A stretch of 64,000 bases of DNA, taken from Thiorhodovibrio frisius (GTDB lineage Bacteria; Pseudomonadota; Gammaproteobacteria; Chromatiales; Chromatiaceae). The stretch covers positions 3,714,501 to 3,778,500 of the forward strand of contig NZ_CP121471.1 of the NCBI RefSeq assembly GCF_033954835.1. The letters are read 5' to 3'. The notes beneath the pieces were generated by a model. It saw only the letters and a list, made by a program, of their open reading frames with translations. It ran no database searches and was not told the origin of the DNA. A program made the position numbers and the translations under genes. Positions 47,530-55,788 of this stretch are shown piece by piece. How positions within the stretch are numbered: position 1 is the first letter of the stretch; each line of letters opens with the position of its first letter.

Positions 47530-47685
47530 TGCGCATGGTCACCGCCAACCTCCATTGACGTCACACCTATAACAAATGATGAAGATCGATGCGTGACAAA
47601 AATCGCCCGACTGTACTCATTGTCGATGATACCTCCGAGAATCTGGATATTCTGGTGGCAGCACTGACGGGCCGCTATTCCGTGG
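46705..47685 (+). repeat. ~1-kb direct repeat, copy A (partner 50900-51855)
   Basis: Copy A spans the end of REC2, the Hpt and tail of the kinase ending at 47529, the spacer, and the first ~97 bases of a receiver gene. It is nearly identical to 50900-51855 apart from small indels (an extra GEDS unit and LGLEIK unit here, two extra residues in B) and scattered substitutions. It reflects tandem duplication or gene conversion. Confidence 0.93.
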
Positions 47686-47750
47686 CCGGTGCCGACCTGC
47701 CGACCAACCATGCCTCACTCGTCGCCAGCATAAGTGTAACCAAAACGTGA
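47589..47750 (+). pseudogene. Beheaded copy of the REC-kinase gene
   Basis: From ATG 47589 the frame reads MRDKNRPTVLIVDDTSENLD then ILVAALTGRYSV, matching the start of the intact REC-kinase at 51760. After ~32 residues it diverges into ~20 unrelated ones and ends at TGA 47748-47750. The phosphoacceptor and kinase parts are missing. The stop overlaps GTG 47747 of the next kinase, so the remnant may serve as a leader for it. Confidence 0.9.
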
Positions 47751-50700
47751 ATTATCTTCAGCAAGAGCTTGACCAACTGGTCAAAACCGACAGCCGGATC
47801 TTCGCCTTTATTCGGCAAGGTGCGCTCGATGGTCTGTGGTATTGGGATATCGAGCAGCCCGAAAACGAATGGATGGACGCCCGGTTCTGGGCCACCCTTG
47901 GCTATGACCCCGAGCAGATGCCGCATCGCGCCTCGGCTTGGCAGGACATTATTTTCCCCGAGGATCTGGCGCGAGCCACCGAGAACTTCCACAAGCATCT
48001 CGCCGATCCCTCCCACCCCTACGATCAGTTGGTGCGCTATCGCCACCGCGATGGCTCGACGGTTTGGGTGCGCTGCCGGGGGCTGGCGATTCGCGACGCC
48101 GACGGCAAGCCGACCCGCATGCTCGGTGCGCACAATGATGTGACTGCCGAGCATACTGCTCAGCAGCAGCTCAAAGACCATCTAGCCCAGCTCGAAGAAA
48201 AAACCGCCAAGCTTGAGGCGGTGCTCGCGGCCAGCCAGATCGGGGTCTGGAGCATCACGCAGCCCGAGCGAACGATCACCTGGGATCGACATCTGCTCAC
48301 ACCCGAGGAGCGTGGCACGCCTGGGAGCCTGAAATTTCAACAGGCGCTGGACATGATCCACCCCAATGACCGGGAGCGGGCGGAAGCGGCTTACGAAGCA
48401 CTGCTGGCACATGGCATCGAACTGGACGAGGAGTACCGCGTTGTTCTGCCGAATGGGGATGAACGCGTGCATCGCTCCCGCGGCCGCGCGCGACCGCAAG
48501 TTGATGGCCAGAATGTGCGCGCTCTGGGGACGGTGCAGGATGTCACTGATCAGGTCGAAGCCCGTTTGGCGCTTGAGCAAAGCCGGCGATTCTCCGAGCA
48601 ACTGCTCGCCAACATGGCCGATGGCTTCTCGGTGGTGGACGCGCAGAGCCGGCAGCAGGTCGCCAACAAGGCGCTGTGCAAGATGACCGGGTTCAGCGAA
48701 GCAGAACTGCTCGGCCAGTCGGCGCCCTTCCCCTACTGGCCGGAAGAAGCGTTCGAAACCCTGAATGCGGCCTTTGGAACAATGCTCAGCGTTGGGATGG
48801 GCGATTTCGAACTGATGTTCAAGCGCAAGACCGGCGAGCGGTTTCCCGTGCATCTTTCAACCGGCTCGCTGTGCGATACCACGGGGCAGGTCACACATTA
48901 CTTTGCCAATATCACCGACATCAGCGCGCGTCGCGAGGCGGAGCGTCAGCTCAAGCGCGCCCATGCCTTCCTCAATCAGACCAGTCGGGTCGCGCGCGTG
49001 GGCGGCTGGGAATATGACCTGGTCAGTGGAAAGATCGAATGGACCGACTCCATCCGCGAAATCCACGAGGTTCCGCTGGACTTCGAGCCCAGTTACGAGA
49101 AAGCGATGGCCTTCTACACGCCAGAAACCGGCGTGCAACTCCAGCAGGCGGTCGCGCAGGCCATCGAAGACGGCACGCCCTATGGTCTGGACGTGCAGAT
49201 GATCACCGCCACCGGCAAGCTTTTGTGGGTGCGCGCCGTCGGCAATGCCGAATTCGACAACGGGCGCTGCAAGCGGCTGTTCGGCACCTTTCAGGACATC
49301 GACGAGGCCAAGAAGATTCGCGAAGCGCTCGAACAGGCGCGGGCAGAAGCCGACACGGCCAATCGGTCCAAGTCGGAATTCCTCGCCAACATGAGCCACG
49401 AAATCCGCACCCCGCTCAACAGCGTCATTGGCTTCAGCGATCTGCTGCGCCAGTCGTCGGAGCTGAATGAAACTCAGCGCAATTATGTCGGATACGTGAA
49501 TCAGTCGGCCAAGTCGCTGCTCGATCTGCTAAACGACATTCTGGATTTCTCCAAGATCGAGGCGGGCAAGCTTGAGCTGTCGCCAGAACAGATCGACCTC
49601 GATGACCTGACGCGCCAAATCATCGATGTGGTGCGCTACAAAACCAACGAGAAGGGGCTGGAGTTGCTGTTGCACATCGCCTCGGAGGTGCCCCACGTCA
49701 TCCACGCCGATCCCATCCGGCTGCGTCAGGTGCTGATCAACCTGATCAGCAACGCCATCAAGTTTACCGAGGCCGGCCACATCCGCATCGACATCAGCGC
49801 AGAGCAAACGGACACGCCTGGCATCAGCGAACTGGGCTTTGCCGTCAGCGATACCGGGTGCGGGATTGCACTCGATCAGCAGGAACGCATTTTTGACGCC
49901 TTCACCCAGGAGGACGCCTCGACCACACGCAAGTTTGGCGGCACCGGACTGGGCTTGTCGATTTCCAACCGCCTGCTGAACTTGATGGGCAGCCGGCTTG
50001 AGCTCGACAGCGAGCCGGGTCAGGGCAGCACCTTCTCGTTTCGCGTGCGCCTGCCGAGCGAAGGCGGCCGGGCGCTGGATCGGCTGGCCGACAAGGCCGT
50101 GCTCGACTCCATACATCATGTGCTAGTGATCGACGATAATCTGAATAACGGCAAGATTATCCAAGACATGCTCGATCTCGTCGGCGTGCGCTGTACCACG
50201 GTGGACAACGGGCCGGCCGCGCTGACCTTCTTGCAGCAGCAGGCTGTCGACATCGCCATTGTCGACTACCAGATGCCTGTTATGGACGGCCTGGAGGTGA
50301 TCCGCAGGATTCGCCAGCAGCTCAATCTCGGTGCCGAGTCGCTGCGCATCATGTTGTTGCACAGCCTGGTTGAAGATGTCCAACTGCGCGCGCAAGCAGC
50401 CCCGCTTGGCATCCATAAAATGGCCAACAAGCCAATCGACAGCCGCCAGCTCTACAATGCGCTGGTGGCGTTAAAGCTTGGCGGTGCGCTGGCTGAAGCA
50501 GAGGCAGGGCGCGGGAATGGGGCCGCGCCCGCGCAGGCTGGGGAGGATGCGATTGCGGCAAGCGCCGTCGCCACGCCCCAGACTGATCTGCGAATTCTGC
50601 TGGTGGACGATCATCCGCTCAACCTCATACTGGCACGACACCTGGTCGCCGAGATGCTTCCCGGAGCGCACATCGAGGAATTCAGTGGCGGTGAAGATGC

Positions 50701-51700
50701 CGTGCGTTACTGTACTGAAAACACGCCGGACTTGGTCTTGATGGACGTACAAATGCCGGGGATGAACGGCTATGACGCAACCAGCCAGATCCGCGCGCGC
50801 GAAAGCGGCAGGCGCGTGCCCATCATCGCCCTGACCGCCGGCACTCTGAAAGGCGAGAAGGAACGCTGCCTGCAAGCGGGCATGGATGATTACCTCGTCA
50901 AGCCAATCGACATCGATGCGCTGCACGCCGCCTTGGTGCGCTGGATCGCCCCGGCTGCGGCATTGATGCCTATTCCAGCATCCGTGGCGGATGAGGTGGT
51001 CAACGGGGACGCAGCGCCCGAGACGCCGTTGCCGAGCGCTCTTCCTGGCATCGATCTGGCCGCCGGCCTGCGCCGGGTCGCCAATAATCGGGCGCTTCAC
51101 GGCAAGTTGCTGCGCCACTTCCGCGACGGGCATCGCCGGGATGCCGAGACGATCAGCCGGGCGCTGGCCGAGGGCCGCTGGGCCGATGCGCGCCTCGTCG
51201 CCCACTCAGTCAAAGGGGTCGCCGCCAACCTTGGGGCCGAGCGCTTGGGCTCTGCCGCCGCACGTCTGGAGGCGCGGCTCGCCGCCGGTGATGGTCTGGG
51301 CGATGATCTGGGTGAGGATTCTGGCCAGGATTCGGATCAGCATCTGGGCGAGGCGCTGGCCGTCTTTGCCGGCGCGCTTGAGGAGGTGATCGGCGGTCTC
51401 GACGAATTCCTCCCCGATGATCGCCAGGAGCCGGATCGCGCAGAACCGCAACCTGAAGCCGAGGCACCCAATCTCGACGCGGTCGCGCCGCTGCTCAGCG
51501 CCATCGCCCGGGAGGTCGAGTCCGACCTTGGCGCGGCCAATGAGCATCTTGCGCTCTTGCACAAGCTCCTGCGTGCAAGCCAGGTGCGCGACCAGATGGC
51601 GCGCCTGGGACGTGCTATGTCGGACTATGACAGTGACGCAGCGCTGGCCATCCTGCGGGAAATCGCCGCCGCCCTCGGTCTGGAGATCAAGATGGACTAA
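47747..51700 (+). CDS. Soluble hybrid histidine kinase: 4xPAS-HisKA-HATPase-REC-REC-Hpt
   Basis: The 1317-residue protein has no membrane segment. Four PAS domains (about 15-135, 150-275, 285-395, 405-525) precede HisKA ([11 protein letters not shown] near 548), HATPase (about 650-775), REC1 (IAIVDYQMPVMDG; Lys in NKPID), REC2 (LVLMDVQMPGMNGYD; Lys in LVKPID) and Hpt ([13 protein letters not shown] near 1151). The last ~265 residues are almost the same as those of the preceding kinase, while the rest is different. The start is GTG 47747; no better codon is close. A cytosolic sensor with many PAS domains suggests redox or small-molecule input. It probably entered the locus by recombination using the shared 3' block. 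Confidence 0.92.
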   Translation: MNYLQQELDQLVKTDSRIFAFIRQGALDGLWYWDIEQPENEWMDARFWATLGYDPEQMPHRASAWQDIIFPEDLARATENFHKHLADPSHPYDQLVRYRHRDGSTVWVRCRGLAIRDADGKPTRMLGAHNDVTAEHTAQQQLKDHLAQLEEKTAKLEAVLAASQIGVWSITQPERTITWDRHLLTPEERGTPGSLKFQQALDMIHPNDRERAEAAYEALLAHGIELDEEYRVVLPNGDERVHRSRGRARPQVDGQNVRALGTVQDVTDQVEARLALEQSRRFSEQLLANMADGFSVVDAQSRQQVANKALCKMTGFSEAELLGQSAPFPYWPEEAFETLNAAFGTMLSVGMGDFELMFKRKTGERFPVHLSTGSLCDTTGQVTHYFANITDISARREAERQLKRAHAFLNQTSRVARVGGWEYDLVSGKIEWTDSIREIHEVPLDFEPSYEKAMAFYTPETGVQLQQAVAQAIEDGTPYGLDVQMITATGKLLWVRAVGNAEFDNGRCKRLFGTFQDIDEAKKIREALEQARAEADTANRSKSEFLANMSHEIRTPLNSVIGFSDLLRQSSELNETQRNYVGYVNQSAKSLLDLLNDILDFSKIEAGKLELSPEQIDLDDLTRQIIDVVRYKTNEKGLELLLHIASEVPHVIHADPIRLRQVLINLISNAIKFTEAGHIRIDISAEQTDTPGISELGFAVSDTGCGIALDQQERIFDAFTQEDASTTRKFGGTGLGLSISNRLLNLMGSRLELDSEPGQGSTFSFRVRLPSEGGRALDRLADKAVLDSIHHVLVIDDNLNNGKIIQDMLDLVGVRCTTVDNGPAALTFLQQQAVDIAIVDYQMPVMDGLEVIRRIRQQLNLGAESLRIMLLHSLVEDVQLRAQAAPLGIHKMANKPIDSRQLYNALVALKLGGALAEAEAGRGNGAAPAQAGEDAIAASAVATPQTDLRILLVDDHPLNLILARHLVAEMLPGAHIEEFSGGEDAVRYCTENTPDLVLMDVQMPGMNGYDATSQIRARESGRRVPIIALTAGTLKGEKERCLQAGMDDYLVKPIDIDALHAALVRWIAPAAALMPIPASVADEVVNGDAAPETPLPSALPGIDLAAGLRRVANNRALHGKLLRHFRDGHRRDAETISRALAEGRWADARLVAHSVKGVAANLGAERLGSAAARLEARLAAGDGLGDDLGEDSGQDSDQHLGEALAVFAGALEEVIGGLDEFLPDDRQEPDRAEPQPEAEAPNLDAVAPLLSAIAREVESDLGAANEHLALLHKLLRASQVRDQMARLGRAMSDYDSDAALAILREIAAALGLEIKMD

Positions 51701-51855
51701 AGCGCATGGTCACCGCCAACCTCCATTGACGTCACACCTATAACAGAGGATGAAGATCGATGCGTGACAATCATCGCCCAACTGTACTCATTGTTGATGA
51801 TACCCCCGAGAATCTGGATATTCTGGTGGCAGCACTGTCGGGCCGCTATTCCGTA
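50900..51855 (+). repeat. ~1-kb direct repeat, copy B (partner 46705-47685)
   Basis: Copy B covers the end of REC2, the Hpt and tail of the 4xPAS kinase, the identical spacer beginning gcgcatggtcaccgccaacc, and the start of the intact REC-kinase gene. In this copy the receiver continues normally, so B is probably the ancestral junction. Confidence 0.93.
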
Positions 51856-52866
51856 GCTGCCGCCCGTGACGGTGAGCGGGCCCTAAAGGTGGCACGACGG
51901 CAGCCGCCGCCGGCGATCATCCTGCTCGACATTATGATGCCCGGGATCGACGGCTATGAGGTCTGTCGACAGTTGAAGGCGGACGCCGCCACCCGCGACA
52001 TCCCGGTGCTCTTCCTCACCGCCCTGGCCGACGTGGACAGCGAAACCAAGGGGCTTGAGCTTGGCGCCGTGGACTACATCCATAAGCCGATCTCGGTCCC
52101 CTTGGTGCAAGTGCGGGTCGCCACCCATTTGGCCCTGGCGCAGGCCCGCCACCAACTTGCACTGCAAGTGGAGGAGCTGGTCGCGGCCGCGCGCTTGCGC
52201 GATGACGTCGACCGCATCCTCAGGCACGACCTCAAGGGGCCACTGAACCCGGTGATTGGCTTTGCCGACCTATTGCGCGATGAGCCGGAACTCAATAAAG
52301 AGCAGCGCGAATGCATGGATCTCATTCATGGCGCCGGCCTGAAGATGCTCGACATGATCAATCGCTCGCTGGATCTGTATAAGATGGAGCAAGGCAGCTA
52401 TGAGTTAATCCCGCAACCCGTGGAGCTACTGCCGTTGTTGCAACGTGTGGCCCGCGATCTCGATTTCCAGGTACAGCAAAAGCACCTCAGCATCGCCTCA
52501 GAAGGTGAGGCCGGGCACCTCTTGGGCGATGAAATGCTCTGCTACTCGCTCTTTTGCAACCTGATCAAGAACGCCATCGAAGCCTCGCCAGAACAAGGCC
52601 AGATCACCGTCACCGTCGCCGACGCAGCCCCTGGATGGGTGGTGGCAAGCATCCACAACCAGGGCGCCGTCCCGGCATCAATCCGCGAACACTTCTTCGA
52701 CAAGTACGTCACCGCCGGCAAGTCCAGCGGCACCGGACTCGGCACCTATTCAGCACGGCTGATGGCATCGACCCAGCATGGCGACATCGCCATGGAGAGC
52801 AGTGAGGATGTGGGCACGACCCTAACCGTTCGGCTTCCGGCTGCGACGGCGAACTACGACACATGA
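51760..52866 (+). CDS. REC-HisKA-HATPase response regulator/kinase
   Basis: A 368-residue soluble protein with an N-terminal receiver (acceptor in IILLDIMMPGIDGYE; Lys in YIHKPIS) and a C-terminal kinase. The H-box reads LRHDLKGPLNPVIGFADLL, an HD-x-K variant rather than the usual SHE-x-R-TP, and the ATPase part has NLIKNAIEAS and SSGTGLGTYSARL. An N-terminal receiver on a kinase suggests control by the upstream hybrid kinases' Hpt domains. It follows the 4xPAS kinase by 59 bases. A truncated copy of its start is found at 47589. Confidence 0.92.
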   Translation: MRDNHRPTVLIVDDTPENLDILVAALSGRYSVAAARDGERALKVARRQPPPAIILLDIMMPGIDGYEVCRQLKADAATRDIPVLFLTALADVDSETKGLELGAVDYIHKPISVPLVQVRVATHLALAQARHQLALQVEELVAAARLRDDVDRILRHDLKGPLNPVIGFADLLRDEPELNKEQRECMDLIHGAGLKMLDMINRSLDLYKMEQGSYELIPQPVELLPLLQRVARDLDFQVQQKHLSIASEGEAGHLLGDEMLCYSLFCNLIKNAIEASPEQGQITVTVADAAPGWVVASIHNQGAVPASIREHFFDKYVTAGKSSGTGLGTYSARLMASTQHGDIAMESSEDVGTTLTVRLPAATANYDT

Positions 52867-52930
52867 GGGAAATCAACCGCCTGCGCGATTGTCTGCCAAA
52901 ATGTTCTTATTCGGGAGAAAATCCTTGTCC

Positions 52931-53611
52931 ATGCAAGCCATTCCACCACTCTCGGCGCTCTTTGCGCGATCTCCGTTCAAGCCCATGCGACAGCACATGG
53001 CTGTGGTCCATGACTGCGTGGGCCTCGTCCCTGGGCTGTTCGATGCCTTGATCGACGGCGATGCGGCGGCGCTGCTGGCCGCGCGCGAAGCAATTGACGC
53101 CAAGGAGAGTGAGGCGGATGCCATCAAGAACGATGTGCGCTTGCATTTGCCCAAGAGCCTGTTTCTGCCAGTGGATCGACGCGATCTGCTGGCCATCCTG
53201 GAGGTGCAGGATAGGATCGCCGATGTGTCCCAGGATATCGCCGGGCTTTTGACCCAGCGTGAGCTGAAGGTCTTGGAGAGCATGCGCGAGGGTCTGCGAG
53301 AACTGGTCCAGCGCTGTGTTGAGGCCTGTGGTCAGGCGCGGGCTATTATCGATGAGCTTGACGAGCTGATCGAGACCGGCTTTCGTGGACCGGAGGCGGC
53401 GCGGGTGGAGGCGATGATTGCGCAGTTGAATCAAACCGAAACCGAGACCGACGCACTTGTGACCCGCCTGTTACAGACACTTTTTCAGCATGAGCAAACC
53501 ATGGACCCGGTATCGGTGATGCTCTGGTACCAATTGATCCAATGGATCGGTAATCTGGCGGATAATGCCGAGAAGGTGGGGGAGCGCCTGCTGCTGCTGA
53601 TCGCACGCTGA
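52931..53611 (+). CDS. DUF47 PhoU-like Pit accessory protein
   Basis: A ~226-residue all-helical protein of the TIGR00153/DUF47 type: FARSPFKPMRQHMAVV at the start, DAKESEADAIKNDVRLHLPK, LLAILEVQDRIADVSQDIAG and WIGNLADNAEKVGERLLLLI at the end. These PhoU-like proteins are commonly encoded beside Pit phosphate carriers and are thought to regulate them. ATG 52931 gives the usual family length; ATG 52901 or TTG 52889 would add a few residues. The Pit gene follows by ~100 bases. Confidence 0.9.
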   Translation: MQAIPPLSALFARSPFKPMRQHMAVVHDCVGLVPGLFDALIDGDAAALLAAREAIDAKESEADAIKNDVRLHLPKSLFLPVDRRDLLAILEVQDRIADVSQDIAGLLTQRELKVLESMREGLRELVQRCVEACGQARAIIDELDELIETGFRGPEAARVEAMIAQLNQTETETDALVTRLLQTLFQHEQTMDPVSVMLWYQLIQWIGNLADNAEKVGERLLLLIAR

Positions 53612-53715
53612 TGTCGTCTCTAACTGCAATCGCCGGCTGCTTTGCTAGCTGGTCGCTGGCTGGCTCATCTGGCCGCCGCGTCTGTCTCCGCATGTGACTG
53701 GGTTCTAAAACAACC

Positions 53716-54981
53716 ATGGAAATCATCGCCACCCACGGCACCCTCTTTCTCGTTCTTGCCATTGTCTTTGGGCTCTACATGACCTGGGGGATTGGCGCCA
53801 ACGATGTCGCCAATGCCATGGGCACCTCGGTCGGCTCCGGGGCCATCAGCATCCGGCAGGCAATTCTCATCGCCGCGATTTTTGAGTTTGCCGGAGCTCT
53901 GATCGCGGGTGGCAATGTGACCGCGACCATCCGCAAGGGCATTATCGATCCCGGACCCATCGCCCAGACGCCCGAGTTGCTGGTCTACGGCATGCTCGCG
54001 GCGCTGCTTGCCGCCGCCATCTGGCTGATGATCGCGACCAGCCGTGGCTGGCCGGTGTCGACCAGCCATACAATTGTCGGCGCCATTGTTGGCTTTGGCG
54101 TGGCAGGTATTGGTGTCGATGCGGTGCAGTGGGCGGCCATTGGGCAGATTGCCATCAGTTGGATTCTCTCTCCACTGCTGGGCGGACTCATCGCCTGGCT
54201 GCTGATGCTGAGCATTCGCGAGCTGATCTTTACCAGCGACAATCCCTTCTTGAGTGCCAAGCGCTGGGGGCCGTTTTACCTGTTTCTGGTCGGCTGGATC
54301 GTCAGCCTGGTCTCCCTGTTTAAGGGACTCAAGCATCTCGATCTGCATCTGACCAACCTCCAAAGCCTGATGGTCGCCACGGTGATCGGTCTGCTGGTCG
54401 CCATCGCCGGCAAGCTGATGATCGATCGGGTGCAACCCAACGTCTCGGCTGATCGTGACTTCCATTTCGCCAGTGTCGAGCGTGTCTTTGCACCCATGAT
54501 GCTCTTTACCGCTTGTGCGATGGCCTTTGCCCATGGCTCCAACGACGTGGCCAATGGTATCGGGCCGATGGCGGCCGTGGTCTCGATTGTGCAAAGTGGC
54601 GGTCAAGTCGGGCAAGAATCGGCGCTGCCGCTGTGGATTCTGGGGCTTGGTGGGATTGGCATTGTGGTCGGCCTGGCAACCATGGGCTATCGGGTGATGC
54701 AGACCATCGGCGTGCGCATTACCGAGCTGACCCCGACGCGCGGCTACTGTGCCACCCTGGCGGCGGCGGCCACCGTGGTGCTGGCCTCAAAAACCGGGCT
54801 GCCGGTGTCGACCACCCATATCGCGGTCGGTGCCGTAATGGGGGTCGGACTGGCCCGCGGCATCGGCGCGCTGGACATGCGGGTGATTGGCAATATTTTC
54901 GTGTCCTGGCTGGTGACCCTGCCGGCCGGTGCCCTGCTGGCGGCGATCTTCTTCTTCATCTTTAAGGCGATTTTCGGTTGA
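53716..54981 (+). CDS. pit: Pit-type inorganic phosphate transporter
   Basis: The 421-residue membrane protein has about 10 hydrophobic segments and the two duplicated PiT signatures: TWGIGANDVANAMGTSVGSG near the N terminus and FAHGSNDVANGIGPMAAV in the second half, plus GLPVSTTHIAVGAVMG. It is a low-affinity, ion-coupled phosphate symporter of the PiT (PF01384) family. With the DUF47 gene upstream and a PstS-like protein further down, it belongs to a phosphate module. Confidence 0.95.
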   Translation: MEIIATHGTLFLVLAIVFGLYMTWGIGANDVANAMGTSVGSGAISIRQAILIAAIFEFAGALIAGGNVTATIRKGIIDPGPIAQTPELLVYGMLAALLAAAIWLMIATSRGWPVSTSHTIVGAIVGFGVAGIGVDAVQWAAIGQIAISWILSPLLGGLIAWLLMLSIRELIFTSDNPFLSAKRWGPFYLFLVGWIVSLVSLFKGLKHLDLHLTNLQSLMVATVIGLLVAIAGKLMIDRVQPNVSADRDFHFASVERVFAPMMLFTACAMAFAHGSNDVANGIGPMAAVVSIVQSGGQVGQESALPLWILGLGGIGIVVGLATMGYRVMQTIGVRITELTPTRGYCATLAAAATVVLASKTGLPVSTTHIAVGAVMGVGLARGIGALDMRVIGNIFVSWLVTLPAGALLAAIFFFIFKAIFG

Positions 54982-55041
54982 AGCCAGGCCGCAGTCCAAT
55001 CGCTTGCGCTCAGGCCCGCTTGATCCGGGAGGGGCTTACCC

Positions 55042-55788
55042 TTGCCCGCTAGCCCGCAGCCGGCCCATGAGCATAAGTCCGGGTGTCGCGTCACATCGCT
55101 GCCGGGCCTGCTGCTCGAGCCGGTGACCGAGGTGCGCGTGGTCCGCGAGGTGCCGCTCGCCCAAGCGGTTCGCTTCAGCCAGATTATCGTGACCGGTCCC
55201 CCGGGTGCGGGCAAATCCACGCTAGTGCGTCAGCTCGGCGGCTGGCCGGAGGAAGGTTTTGTCGACCTGACCCGGCGCGGCTGGTGGCGGGCGGAAACCC
55301 TGGCCATGCGGCCCCGGGAAGTGCATCTGGGCCTGCCCTTCGTGGGCCATCAAGGTGCCATTGCGCTGTTCGACGAGGCCTGGCAGCGTGACTGGAAGAC
55401 CCTGGTGCTCGATCCGTCGCGGGTGCAGCTGCCGCGCCCCAAGCGCCATTTGTTTTCCGTCGACTGGCTGGGGCGCTTCGTCTTTGAGTTCCTGCTGCCG
55501 CCGCCCGAGCGCATCTACGCCGATCGCTGCGTGCGGGCCCGGGAAGGGACGCATCCGGTGGATGAACGCATCGACCTTGAGCAGATCCGCACCCAGGTCG
55601 CCCTCTACTGCGCCGTCCTGGCGCTGTTTCACAGACACGGCATGCAGGTCTATGTGCGACAGCGGCTTCTTGGTCGACCGCTGCGGTTGTGCGGCCAGTC
55701 AGGCGATCAAGCAGGCGACCAGTCAGGTGGCCAATCAGGCGATCAGGCTGGCGCCCAATCAATCAGGAGCGAAGATGCTCGCGCCTGA
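55042..55788 (+). CDS. P-loop ATPase paired with a PPP phosphatase
   Basis: The 248-residue soluble protein has a Walker A (VTGPPGAGKSTLVRQLGGWP) near residue 50, a possible Walker B in TLVLDPSRV, and an aromatic segment (SVDWLGRFVFEFLLPPPERI). The last ~30 residues are repeats of GDQ/SGGQ type. I recognise no named family beyond small AAA/kinase-like ATPases. The start TTG 55042 follows a strong GGGAGGGG. It overlaps the phosphatase gene by 14 bases, so the two are coupled and likely act together. Substrate unknown. Confidence 0.78.
   Translation: MPASPQPAHEHKSGCRVTSLPGLLLEPVTEVRVVREVPLAQAVRFSQIIVTGPPGAGKSTLVRQLGGWPEEGFVDLTRRGWWRAETLAMRPREVHLGLPFVGHQGAIALFDEAWQRDWKTLVLDPSRVQLPRPKRHLFSVDWLGRFVFEFLLPPPERIYADRCVRAREGTHPVDERIDLEQIRTQVALYCAVLALFHRHGMQVYVRQRLLGRPLRLCGQSGDQAGDQSGGQSGDQAGAQSIRSEDARA

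Noticed and set aside
55355-55774. N-terminal extension of the phosphatase frame back to 55355
   Set aside because: It overlaps the ATPase gene in another frame over 400 bases; AGGAGC before ATG 55775 and the overlap geometry support the shorter protein.
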